Source: Labilibaculum sp. K2S (GTDB taxonomy: Bacteria > Bacteroidota > Bacteroidia > Bacteroidales > Marinifilaceae). From it: a DNA stretch of 64,000 nucleotides. Location of the stretch: NCBI RefSeq assembly GCF_030372765.1, contig NZ_JAUCMW010000008.1, forward strand, positions 49,747-113,746, written 5' to 3'. Under the pieces are notes generated by a model. The model was given only the letters and a program-made list of their open reading frames with translations, made no database searches and was not told the origin of the DNA. Numbering within the stretch: the stretch's first letter is position 1; every line of letters begins with the position of its first letter. Position numbers and translations under genes: made by a program. Positions 44,688-54,282 of the stretch are shown in pieces.

Positions 44688-45848
44688 ATGAACAAAACTA
44701 TTAAAATCGGTTTCCTTACGCCGTATTCTTCTATTTACCCAGAAATGACACCTAGTCTCATCTCTGGATTTTATTCGGCTATTCCAGAGAAATATCATAA
44801 TCTTTTTCAATTTATTCCCGAGTATGTCGGACAAGGTGGGGATAAAGCCATTACAGAGGCGGTTAATAAGTTGCTAAATTTCAACAGAGTAGATATTGTT
44901 TCTGGTTTTGTCAGTTATAAAGTTTTACCGTCGATTATTCCTAATATCGAAAATCGACATAAAATGGCTTTGCTCTTTGATGTTGGAGAGTATATTCCTT
45001 ATAATCACCATATTTCTGAATCTGTTTTTAATAATAGTTTTCAAATGTGGCAGTCGGAATTTGCTTTAGGATATTGGGCGTATAAGCAGTTTGGAGATAA
45101 GGGAACAGTGCTTACGCCCATTTACGATGGCGGCTATCATCTTCAATCGGCTTTTCGACAAGGGGCTGAAATGGCAGGAGCAAGTGAGATGGATTTTAAA
45201 GTTCTCAAATATCTTCCCGAAGGTTCTCAGGTAAAAGGCAGAATACAAGAAGTTTTTTCGCAAATAAGAACTCAAAAATCATCATTTATTCATGCACTTT
45301 TTTGTGGAAACGAAGCATTAGAATTCTATGACGAATTTTATAAATCGGGCTTAAAAAATGAAATACCATTAATTGTAAGTGCTCACATGGCTTCAGATGA
45401 AATATTAAAGCAAGTGAGTAATCTGGATTTGAAATTTTATTCGGCCTCGATGTGGAATTACAATTCACAAGAAAAGGTTAATCTGTTATTTAAGAAAAGA
45501 GTGGCCGATTTTGCAGGTCAAAAACCTGATTTTTATACCCTTTTAGGGTATGAGGCAGGCTTGGTTTTCGAAAGATTAATTCCGGAATTCCAAAAAAGAG
45601 ATTGGCCAGAAATTAGAAAACGACTCAAAACAGAAACTATTGAAGGACCAAGGGGCAAACGCTCATTTTTCCTTAACTCAGAATATGCTACCCCAATTAT
45701 CGATATTGAAACGATTGGGTTTAATTCTAGCAAGGTTACCAAGATTGTTATTGAACAAGGTAGTGCCTTAAAATACGATCACAAAACATACGAAAAAATT
45801 CACAAGGAGAATGTCAGTGGATGGCAAAATCCATATTTATGCGTTTAA
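44688..45848 (+). CDS. Type 1 periplasmic-binding-protein-like protein without signal peptide
   Basis: 386 residues. The two-lobed branched-chain/amide-binding (Peripla_BP_6-like) pattern is seen: IKIGFLTPYSSIYPEMTPSL, DIVSGFVSYKVLPSIIP, HALFCGNEALEFYDEFYKSG, and YTLLGYEAGLVFERLIPEF. No signal peptide, lipobox or TM is present, so a transporter role is doubtful; a cytosolic or specially exported ligand binder is more likely. It lies between the collar gene and the adhesin, with only 40 bp to the latter. Assignment to a transport receptor family is by fold only. Confidence 0.65.
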   Translation: MNKTIKIGFLTPYSSIYPEMTPSLISGFYSAIPEKYHNLFQFIPEYVGQGGDKAITEAVNKLLNFNRVDIVSGFVSYKVLPSIIPNIENRHKMALLFDVGEYIPYNHHISESVFNNSFQMWQSEFALGYWAYKQFGDKGTVLTPIYDGGYHLQSAFRQGAEMAGASEMDFKVLKYLPEGSQVKGRIQEVFSQIRTQKSSFIHALFCGNEALEFYDEFYKSGLKNEIPLIVSAHMASDEILKQVSNLDLKFYSASMWNYNSQEKVNLLFKKRVADFAGQKPDFYTLLGYEAGLVFERLIPEFQKRDWPEIRKRLKTETIEGPRGKRSFFLNSEYATPIIDIETIGFNSSKVTKIVIEQGSALKYDHKTYEKIHKENVSGWQNPYLCV

Positions 45849-45888
45849 TCAAATTTGAATTGCTGTAACATATTAAATAAGTGGCATT

Positions 45889-48800
45889 ATGAAAAAAATC
45901 TACATTTTTACTTTCCATCAACAATTGATGCATTTTTCAGAGTTTAGAAAAGGTTTAAGCAAGTTGATTATGATGTTTTTTTTGCTTGCCAGCTTGTTGT
46001 TTGTTTCAGGTAATAAGGCTAACGCTCAGTTGTGTACTGAAATCTCAACTTTCACAAATACTTATACGTCTGGTTTAGCAGCAGTTGGACAGAGTTTTAC
46101 TGCTTGTGCGTCAGGGGTACTATCGGAAATTAGAGTATTAGGAGGTGGCGCTTATACAGGAAAGACTCTAACTATATACGATGGGGAAGGATTAGGAGGA
46201 GATGTTTTAGGTACAATCAATAGTGTTGTTTTACATGTAGCAAGCAGTATTTCTGATTTTTCTATTATTGATGTTTCTTCAGCTAATATTGCTGTAATTA
46301 ACGGAAATGTGTATACATTTTATTTTAAAGGAACAGATAATAATGTTATGTTGATATATTATCAAGCTGGTTCTTATAATGGGCAGGCCTATTATGAGGG
46401 TATTGCGCAACCTAGTCTAGATTTTTATTTTGAGGCCGATATTGTAGCAGGCTCTTCCAATGCTGCACCAACGGCTACAGCACCAAGTGCACCAACTGTA
46501 AGCGAAGATGATACAAATGTTGCATTGTCAGATGATATTCAAGTAGCAGATACCGATGGAGATAATCAAACAGTTACTTTTACAATAACCGGAGGAACGC
46601 TTACTATAGGTACTACTGGCATTACATTTGGTGGCAGCGGAAATGGAAATGCAAGTTTTACAGCAGAGGGTACATTGGCAGCAATTAATACTGCTTTAGA
46701 TGCTGCAACTTTTACTCCCACACCTAACCTAAGTGGAACGAATGCAGGTACTATTTCATTTACAACTCATGATGGGACTGTGGCATCAAGTGCTGCATCA
46801 GTTACTTTTAATATCACAGCTATTAACGATGATCCAAGTATTTCAGGTTTACCAACTGATATAACAGTTTCGGAGGATATTGCTAGCAATGTCGATCTTT
46901 CTGCTGCTACTTTAAGTGATGTTGATGCAGGATCTAACAGTATTGTATTAACTCTTACTGTGTCAGCAGGAACTCTTACTGCCAGTTCAGGTGGTTCAGT
47001 CACCATTGGAGGTTCAGGTACAGGAACATTAAGCCTAACAGGAGCGGTAGCTAATATTGATACTTATTTAAATACGGCATCGAATATTAAGTATACCGGA
47101 GCATCAAATGTAAATGGTAACGATGCCGCTACTTTAACTCTAACAGCTAATGATGGAGGTTATACCGGAACAGGTGATGGAACAGATGTGTCTTTAGGAA
47201 CAGTTAATGTTGATATTACAGCTGCTAACGATGATCCAAGCATTTCAGGTTTGCCAACTGATATTACTGTTTCGGAAGATATTGCTAGCAATGTTGATCT
47301 TTCTGTTGCTACTTTAAGTGATGTTGATGCAGGATCAAACAGTATTGTATTAACTCTTACTGCGTCAGCAGGAACTCTTACTGCCAGTTCAGGTGGTTCA
47401 GTCACCATTAGCGGTTCAGGTACAGGAACATTAAGCCTAACAGGAGCGGTAGCTAATATTGATACTTATTTAAATACGGCATCGAATATTAAGTATACCG
47501 GAGCATCAAATGTAAATGGTAACGATGCTGCAACTTTAACACTAACAGCTAATGATGGAGGTTATACCGGAACAGGTGGAGGAACAGATGTTTCTTTGGG
47601 AACAGTGAATGTTGATATTTCTGCAGTTAACGATGATCCGAGTATTTCGAATTTACCTACGGATATTGCAGCTTCGGAAGATATTGCAAGTAATGTTGAT
47701 CTTTCTGCTGCTACTTTAAGTGATGTTGATGCAGGATCTAACAGTATTGTATTAACTCTTACTGCGTCAGCAGGAACTCTTACTGCCAGTTCAGGTGGTT
47801 CAGTCACCATTGGCGGTTCAGGTACAGGAACATTAAGCCTAACAGGAGCGGTAGCTAATATTGATACTTATTTAAATACGGCATCGAATATTAAGTATAC
47901 AAGTGCTTCGAATGTAAATGGTAACGATGCTGCAACTTTAACACTAACAGCTAATGATGGAGGTTATACCGGAACAGGTGGTGGAACAGATGTGTCTTTA
48001 GGAACAGTTAATGTTGATATTACAGCTGCTAACGATGATCCAAGCATTTCAGGTTTGCCAACTGATATTACTGTTTCGGAAGATATTGCTAGCAATGTTG
48101 ATCTTTCTGCTGCCACTTTAAGTGATATTGATGCAGGAGCAAATAGTATTGTATTAACTATTACTGCATCAGCAGGAACTCTTACTGCCAGTTCAGGTGG
48201 TTCAGTCACCATTGGCGGTTCAGGTACAGGAACATTAAGCCTAACAGGAGCGGTAGCTAATATTGATACTTATTTAAATACGGCATCGAATATTAAGTAT
48301 ACCGGAGCATCAAATGTAAATGGTAACGATGCTGCAACTTTAACACTAACAGCTAATGATGGAGGTCATACCGGAAGTGGTGGTGGAACAGATGTTTCTT
48401 TAGGAACAGTGAATGTTGATATTTCTGCAGTTAACGATAAGCCAACAGCGTCCAATTTTACGGCTCTATCCATTTATCAAAATACACCTTATGCATTTGC
48501 TGCCGGAAATTTTGGCTATACGGATGTAGATGGGGATGATATGGTTAAGATCACTGTTAATTCGACACCTTCTAATGGTATTTTATATCTCGATGCTGAC
48601 AATGGAGATGATTATGATGCAGGAGAGGAACTCGCAGATGGAGCTTATGTAAGCAAGGCTAATTTAGATAACGGAAACTTGCAATATTTGAATACAAATG
48701 GCACTTTTTCAAGTTTTACTTTTGATGTAAACGATGGAACCGATTATAGTGCTTCGACATATACAGCAACTTTAACAGTTACTCCAGAGCCAACAGTTAC

Positions 48801-51800
48801 ATTAAGCTTGGATCCTTCTTCTTCAATTTCTGAGAATGCAGGAAGTACTTCTGTTAAAGCCACTCTTTCAAATACATTTAATAAGACTGTAAGTGTAAAT
48901 TTATTAAAATCAGGGACTACATCAGGGACGGATTATTCCTTGTCTTCTACATCCATATCTATAACTACCGGAAATACTACAGGTACTGCTACAATAACCG
49001 GAGTGAATGATGATTTGGATGAAGATAATGAAACTGTAATTATTGATATTTCGTCTGTAACAAATGGCACTGAATCGGGTACACAGCAGGTTACCTGTAC
49101 TTTAACAGATGATGATAATACTCCAGTTATTACAGCCTCTCAGAGTTTTAGTATTGCTGAAAATATTGTAAACTCAGGAGCGGTAGGAACAGTTCTGGCT
49201 ACTGATGGAGATGCAGGAACATCTTTCTCAGATTGGACAGAAACAGGAGGAACCGGCGCATCCATTTTTGAAATCAATGCATCAACCGGTGCAATTACCG
49301 TAACCGATAACTCAGGTATAGATTATGAAACAACAACATCATACACATACACTGTAACAGTTTCCGATGGAACCAATACTTCAGCAGCAGAGACGATTAC
49401 CATTAATATCACAGATGTTAATGATGTAGTTCCGATAGTGACAGCTTCACAAACATTCAATATTGATGAAGATGCTTCAAATACAACTTCGGTTGGAACA
49501 GTACTAGCCACCGATGGAGATGTAACAGCAACAACTTTTAGCAGCTGGACAATTACAGATGGTAACACAAACAGCGTATTTGACATCAATTCATCGACGG
49601 GTGAAATTACAGTTAATGATGCGAATGAACTGGATTACGAATCAATCACAAGTTACAGCTTGAGCATCACAGTTTCAGATGGAATTAACACTTCTACTGC
49701 AGAAACTGTAGTTGTAGATTTAGAAGCTATTAATGATGAAACTCCAGTATTTACATCTGCATCTACAATAAATATTGATGAGAATACTACAGATGTTATT
49801 ACGTTAACTGCAACAGATGGTGATGCAGGAACAACGTTTACATTTAGTAAAATTGGAGGAGCAGATCAAGCTCTATTTACTGTTAATTCATCAACAGGAG
49901 CGTTAGCTTTCACCTCCGCTCCAGATTATGAAACCCCATTAGATATAAATGCTGATAATGATTATATAGTTCAAGTATCTGTTTCAGATGGATTAAATTC
50001 CAGTACTCAGACGATCACTGTTTCGGTTGATGACGTAACAGGGATAACTATTACTTCAAATGGCGGTGGAGCAACAGCCGGCATTTCAATTCCAGAAAAC
50101 AACACTTCAATAGCTACGGTAATATCAGTAAATGAGGGTGTTGATATTCCGGCGTACTCATTAGTTGGAGGGGCTGATCAAGCCAAATTTAATATTCACC
50201 CAACTTCAGGAGTTTTAACTTTAGTGTCTGCACCGGATTACGAATCGGCACAAGATGCAGGTGGCAACAATTCATATGAAGTTATTGTTAGAGTTACCGG
50301 AGATGGTGGAGCAACAGATGATCAAACAATTACAGTTACAATTACCGATATCAATGATGTTACTCCTGTTATTACAGCCTCTCAGAGTTTTAGTGTAGAT
50401 GAAAATGTTGCAAATACAACTTCAGTAGGAACAGTTGTGGCTACCGATGGAGATGTAACTGCAACAATTTTTAGCAACTGGACAATTACAGCAGGAAATG
50501 GTGCAGGAGTTTTTGCTATAAATTCCTCAACTGGAGAGATAATAGTAACAGACAATACAGCTTTAGATTATGAAACAACTACAAGTTACAACTTAAGTAT
50601 AACAGTTTCTGACGGAACCAACACTTCAGCAGCAGAGACGATAACGATTAATATCACAGATATAAATGATATAGCTCCTGTAACTACAGCCTCTCAGAGT
50701 TTTAGTATTGCTGAAAATATTGCAAACTCAGGAGCAGTAGGAACAGTTCTGGCTACTGATGGAGATGTAGGAACATCTTTCTCAGATTGGACAGAAACAG
50801 GAGGAACCGGCGCATCCATTTTTGAAATCAATGCATCAAGCGGTGCAATTACAGTAACTGACAATAGTACAATAGACCGAGAGTCAACAGCAAGTTACAC
50901 ATACACCGTAACTGTTTCTGATGGAACCAATACTTCAGCAGCAGAGACGATTACCATTAATATCACAGATGTTAATGATGCAGTACCGATAGTGACAGCT
51001 TCACAAACATTTAATATTGATGAAGATGCTTCAAACGCAACATCAGTAGGAACAGTTTTGGCAACCGATGCTGATGTAACCGCAACAACATTTAGCAGTT
51101 GGACAATCACAGCAGGCAATACAAACAGCGTATTTGCCATCAACTCATCGACGGGTGAAATTACAGTTAATGATGCGAATGAATTGGATTACGAATCAAT
51201 CACAAGTTACAGTTTGAGCATCACAGTTTCAGACGGTATAAACACTTCAGCAACAGAAGCTGTAACGGTTGATGTGAACGCAATAAACGACAACGATCCA
51301 ATTGTAACGGCCTCTCAGAGTTTTGATATTACTGAAAATATCGCAAACTCAGGAGCAGTAGGAACAGTTCTGGCTACTGATGGAGATGCAGGAACATCTT
51401 TCTCAGCCTGGACAGAAACAGGAGGAACCGGCGCATCTATTTTTGAGATCAATGCATCAACCGGTGCAATTACCGTAACCGATAATTCAGGTATAGATTA
51501 TGAAACAACAACATCATACACATACACCGTAACAGTTTCTGATGGACTCAATAATTCAGCAGCAGAGACGATTACCATTAATATCATAGATATAAATGAT
51601 AACACTCCAGTTGTAACATCTACTCAGAGTTTTAGTATCGCAGAGGATATTGCAAACTCAGGAATAGTAGGAACAGTTCTGGCTACTGATGGAGATGCAG
51701 GAACATCTTTTTCATCCTGGACAGAAACAGGAGGAACCGGCGCATCCATCTTTGAAATTAATGCTTCAACTGGTGCAATTACCGTAACGGATAACTCAGG

Positions 51801-53049
51801 TATAGATTATGAAACAACAACATCATACTCATACACCGTAACTGTTTCTGATGGAATCAATACTTCCGCAGCAGAGATTATTACCATTAATATCACAGAT
51901 ATAAATGATGTCATTCCTGTTATTACAGCTTCACAGAGTTTTAGCGTAAATGAAGATGCTTCAAATACAACTTCAGTAGGAACAGTACTTGCAACCGATG
52001 GTGATGCATCATTAACAACATATAGCTCATGGACAATTACTGGCGGAAATGCAGACGGCATATTTTCTGTTAATTCAACCACAGGAGAGATTACAGTGAC
52101 AGATAATACGAATTTGGATTACGAGACAACAACAAGTTACTCGTTAACAATTACTGTAAGCGATGGAATACATACCAGTTCTGTTGAAATAGTAATAATT
52201 AATATCAATGATCGTAACGAAAATGCTCCAACAGCTATCCAATTGTCAAATACTACAATTGCCGAGAATTCTGCTATTGGAACTGAAGTGGGAATATTAA
52301 CAGCTAGCGACGCTGATGTTGATGAGACATTCACATTTAATTTGGCAGAGAACGAGTATTTCGAACTGGATGGAGATAGGATTATTTCGAAAGAGATATT
52401 TAATTATGAAGATTATATTAGCTATTCATTAAAAGTAACAGTTACTGATCGAGGTGGATTAAGTTATGACGACAGGTTTACTATTCATATTGAGAATCAA
52501 AACGAGACTCCGGAATTTTTATCAGAGCCAGTTGTTCAAGCAACAGTGGGAGATATGTATGTTTATAATATGGAGTATGAGGATGTTGATGAGGATGGAT
52601 GTAGTATATCAGTTATTGAAAAACCAGATTGGTTAAGTGTGGAGGATCATGGAAATGGATCTTTTACATTAAGTGGAATACCGACTGAAATCGGTAATTT
52701 TAATGTAATACTAGAAGCTTCAGATGATGAATTTTCGGTAAAACAAGAATTTGAAATTACAGTTGAAACAGTTACAGGAATTGATGATATTACAGGAAAA
52801 CTAAGCGTTCATATCTATCCAAATCCTGTTATTCATGAATTGCATATCGATCTATCTGATTTTAGAAATGATGAGACTACAATTTCATTGTTCAGCATGA
52901 CAGGAAGCTTGATATTTAGGGAAGAGTATAAAAATATTGGTGGAGAAGTTAGAATTATTAAATCAGTTCAGCAATTACGAAGTGGCGCTTATTTTTTGGT
53001 TATTGAATCGGAAGGATACCGAAAAAGCTACAAGATTGTTAAGCAATAA
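45889..53049 (+). CDS. Giant cadherin-like adhesin with type IX secretion sorting domain
   Basis: 2386 residues. The N-terminus has a signal peptide (LIMMFFLLASLLFVSGNKAN). An N-terminal domain (about 50-195) precedes four 134-residue repeats (about 312-847), a Calx-beta-like unit (about 965-1080), about 11 cadherin-type repeats (about 1080-2135), a dystroglycan-type cadherin-like domain (about 2205-2300) and a Por-secretion C-terminal tail (VHIYPNPVIHELHIDLSDF, then SGAYFLVIESEGY). Calcium-binding DINDNTP/DVNDVVP-type motifs recur. It would cross the outer membrane by the type IX system and act in cell-cell or substrate adhesion. The 402-bp repeats are nearly identical and prone to expansion. 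The start ATG is at 45889; residue 15 is an alternative. Confidence 0.9.
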   Translation: MKKIYIFTFHQQLMHFSEFRKGLSKLIMMFFLLASLLFVSGNKANAQLCTEISTFTNTYTSGLAAVGQSFTACASGVLSEIRVLGGGAYTGKTLTIYDGEGLGGDVLGTINSVVLHVASSISDFSIIDVSSANIAVINGNVYTFYFKGTDNNVMLIYYQAGSYNGQAYYEGIAQPSLDFYFEADIVAGSSNAAPTATAPSAPTVSEDDTNVALSDDIQVADTDGDNQTVTFTITGGTLTIGTTGITFGGSGNGNASFTAEGTLAAINTALDAATFTPTPNLSGTNAGTISFTTHDGTVASSAASVTFNITAINDDPSISGLPTDITVSEDIASNVDLSAATLSDVDAGSNSIVLTLTVSAGTLTASSGGSVTIGGSGTGTLSLTGAVANIDTYLNTASNIKYTGASNVNGNDAATLTLTANDGGYTGTGDGTDVSLGTVNVDITAANDDPSISGLPTDITVSEDIASNVDLSVATLSDVDAGSNSIVLTLTASAGTLTASSGGSVTISGSGTGTLSLTGAVANIDTYLNTASNIKYTGASNVNGNDAATLTLTANDGGYTGTGGGTDVSLGTVNVDISAVNDDPSISNLPTDIAASEDIASNVDLSAATLSDVDAGSNSIVLTLTASAGTLTASSGGSVTIGGSGTGTLSLTGAVANIDTYLNTASNIKYTSASNVNGNDAATLTLTANDGGYTGTGGGTDVSLGTVNVDITAANDDPSISGLPTDITVSEDIASNVDLSAATLSDIDAGANSIVLTITASAGTLTASSGGSVTIGGSGTGTLSLTGAVANIDTYLNTASNIKYTGASNVNGNDAATLTLTANDGGHTGSGGGTDVSLGTVNVDISAVNDKPTASNFTALSIYQNTPYAFAAGNFGYTDVDGDDMVKITVNSTPSNGILYLDADNGDDYDAGEELADGAYVSKANLDNGNLQYLNTNGTFSSFTFDVNDGTDYSASTYTATLTVTPEPTVTLSLDPSSSISENAGSTSVKATLSNTFNKTVSVNLLKSGTTSGTDYSLSSTSISITTGNTTGTATITGVNDDLDEDNETVIIDISSVTNGTESGTQQVTCTLTDDDNTPVITASQSFSIAENIVNSGAVGTVLATDGDAGTSFSDWTETGGTGASIFEINASTGAITVTDNSGIDYETTTSYTYTVTVSDGTNTSAAETITINITDVNDVVPIVTASQTFNIDEDASNTTSVGTVLATDGDVTATTFSSWTITDGNTNSVFDINSSTGEITVNDANELDYESITSYSLSITVSDGINTSTAETVVVDLEAINDETPVFTSASTINIDENTTDVITLTATDGDAGTTFTFSKIGGADQALFTVNSSTGALAFTSAPDYETPLDINADNDYIVQVSVSDGLNSSTQTITVSVDDVTGITITSNGGGATAGISIPENNTSIATVISVNEGVDIPAYSLVGGADQAKFNIHPTSGVLTLVSAPDYESAQDAGGNNSYEVIVRVTGDGGATDDQTITVTITDINDVTPVITASQSFSVDENVANTTSVGTVVATDGDVTATIFSNWTITAGNGAGVFAINSSTGEIIVTDNTALDYETTTSYNLSITVSDGTNTSAAETITINITDINDIAPVTTASQSFSIAENIANSGAVGTVLATDGDVGTSFSDWTETGGTGASIFEINASSGAITVTDNSTIDRESTASYTYTVTVSDGTNTSAAETITINITDVNDAVPIVTASQTFNIDEDASNATSVGTVLATDADVTATTFSSWTITAGNTNSVFAINSSTGEITVNDANELDYESITSYSLSITVSDGINTSATEAVTVDVNAINDNDPIVTASQSFDITENIANSGAVGTVLATDGDAGTSFSAWTETGGTGASIFEINASTGAITVTDNSGIDYETTTSYTYTVTVSDGLNNSAAETITINIIDINDNTPVVTSTQSFSIAEDIANSGIVGTVLATDGDAGTSFSSWTETGGTGASIFEINASTGAITVTDNSGIDYETTTSYSYTVTVSDGINTSAAEIITINITDINDVIPVITASQSFSVNEDASNTTSVGTVLATDGDASLTTYSSWTITGGNADGIFSVNSTTGEITVTDNTNLDYETTTSYSLTITVSDGIHTSSVEIVIININDRNENAPTAIQLSNTTIAENSAIGTEVGILTASDADVDETFTFNLAENEYFELDGDRIISKEIFNYEDYISYSLKVTVTDRGGLSYDDRFTIHIENQNETPEFLSEPVVQATVGDMYVYNMEYEDVDEDGCSISVIEKPDWLSVEDHGNGSFTLSGIPTEIGNFNVILEASDDEFSVKQEFEITVETVTGIDDITGKLSVHIYPNPVIHELHIDLSDFRNDETTISLFSMTGSLIFREEYKNIGGEVRIIKSVQQLRSGAYFLVIESEGYRKSYKIVKQ
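46824..48431 (+). repeat. Four tandem 402-bp repeats in the adhesin gene
   Basis: Units begin at 46824, 47226, 47628 and 48030 (each starting AACGATGAT) and the next domain begins at 48432, a period of exactly 402 bp (134 codons). Within each unit a block of about 85 bp around GGTTCAGGTACAGGAACATT is identical in all four, while the first 60 bp vary. This pattern suggests recent duplication or homogenisation. Confidence 0.92.
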
Positions 53050-53075
53050 AGAAGTACATTTTTTTAAGTAGTTAG

Positions 53076-53109
53076 CCAAAGTCATCTCAATGATGACTTT
53101 GGTTTTTTT
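53076..53109 (+). terminator. Terminator of the adhesin gene
   Basis: Perfect 11-bp stem CCAAAGTCATC/GATGACTTTGG with a 5-nt loop, then seven T. Confidence 0.9.
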
Positions 53110-53283
53110 GTTTTAGGCTGGCTAAGTTCTAATAAATTAACATAGTAGAAATAGGGGATGAGTGAAAAATATCTTAATTTCGTAACCTTAAAGACAATAT
53201 TCTGACTTTTAGAAGTTTAGATTATTGATGGAAAAATCAGCGAATAAAGATTCGCAACTGGTTACTAATTATTTACATACATT

Positions 53284-54183
53284 ATGGAGAAAGACATTTT
53301 AGAAATCTTAAAATCATACGATCTTAAGATTAGCGATGCAGAAGTAAAAGCAAATGTCAAATCAATTTTGGACAGAGACTATGAAACTTTGTATACAATT
53401 GAAAATCTGAAGAAGAATTTTTCTTTTATAGATTTAACAACACTGAACTCTACAGACACGCACGCAAAGGCTAAACGTTTTGCTGACAATGTAAATAACT
53501 TCCAGAATGATTTTGACATGCCAAATGTGGCAGCTATCTGCGTATATCCGTATCAGGTGTCAACATTGAATGAAAACTTAAAAGCTGAGGGCGTTAGAAT
53601 TGCTTCTGTAGCAGGTGTTTTCCCATCTTCTCAATCATTTATAGAAGTTAAAGCATTAGAATGTAAAATGGCTGTTGAAAAGGGAGCTGATGATATCGAT
53701 ATCGTGATATCGATTGGAGCCTTTTTAGAAGGACATTATCAAACAGTGTTTGATGAAATTGCAATTCAGAAAGAGGCTTGCGGTAAAGCACATTTAAAAG
53801 TTATTCTGGAAACAGGAGAACTTAAAACGGCAGAAAATATTCGTACTGCATCTATTATAGCAATGGAAGCAGGAGCTGATTTCATTAAAACGTCTACAGG
53901 GAAGGTTCCTGTTAACGCAACGTTAGAAGCTGCTTATGTCATGACTCAGGCAATTAAAGAGTATTTTAACAGGACAGGAAAGATGATTGGTTTTAAACCT
54001 GCAGGAGGAATATCTACAGCTAAGGATGCCATTGAATTTTATGCGGTTTCAAAGAATAATTTAGGAGAGGAATGGTTGAATAACAAATGGTCAAGAATAG
54101 GAGCATCCAGTTTGGCAAACGCATTATTAACAGAGATTCATAAACTGGAAACCGGTGATCTAAAAGAAATAAAGTATTTTTAA
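53284..54183 (+). CDS. deoC: Deoxyribose-phosphate aldolase
   Basis: 299 residues. The Schiff-base Lys motif KTSTGK and the second active-site loop GFKPAGGIST are intact, and FIDLTTLNSTDTHAKAKRF marks the N-terminal barrel edge. It cleaves deoxyribose-5-phosphate to glyceraldehyde-3-phosphate and acetaldehyde in deoxynucleoside catabolism. Length is above the compact 220-residue bacterial forms because of an N-terminal helical extension, usual in this lineage. It has a terminator just after the stop. Confidence 0.94.
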   Translation: MEKDILEILKSYDLKISDAEVKANVKSILDRDYETLYTIENLKKNFSFIDLTTLNSTDTHAKAKRFADNVNNFQNDFDMPNVAAICVYPYQVSTLNENLKAEGVRIASVAGVFPSSQSFIEVKALECKMAVEKGADDIDIVISIGAFLEGHYQTVFDEIAIQKEACGKAHLKVILETGELKTAENIRTASIIAMEAGADFIKTSTGKVPVNATLEAAYVMTQAIKEYFNRTGKMIGFKPAGGISTAKDAIEFYAVSKNNLGEEWLNNKWSRIGASSLANALLTEIHKLETGDLKEIKYF

Positions 54184-54204
54184 AATGCTTATTTATTAAC
54201 TTAT

Positions 54205-54230
54205 AAGTCGGATTATTTCCGACTTTTTTT
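54205..54230 (+). terminator. Terminator of deoC
   Basis: Stem AAGTCGGA/TCCGACTT with a 5-nt loop and seven T. Confidence 0.85.
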
Positions 54231-54282
54231 ATTTATTTGCAATAAATTTATTTAACATCACCATTTAAATGTTTATTTGTAC

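Noticed and set aside
44034..45848. Prophage remnant
   Set aside because: Only a collar-domain protein is present, with no integrase, terminase, capsid or lysis genes, and the neighbours are chromosomal genes.
46767..52334. Open minus-strand frames inside the adhesin gene
   Set aside because: They recur with the 402-bp period of the repeats and share no independent start signals; they are shadows of the plus-strand repeats.
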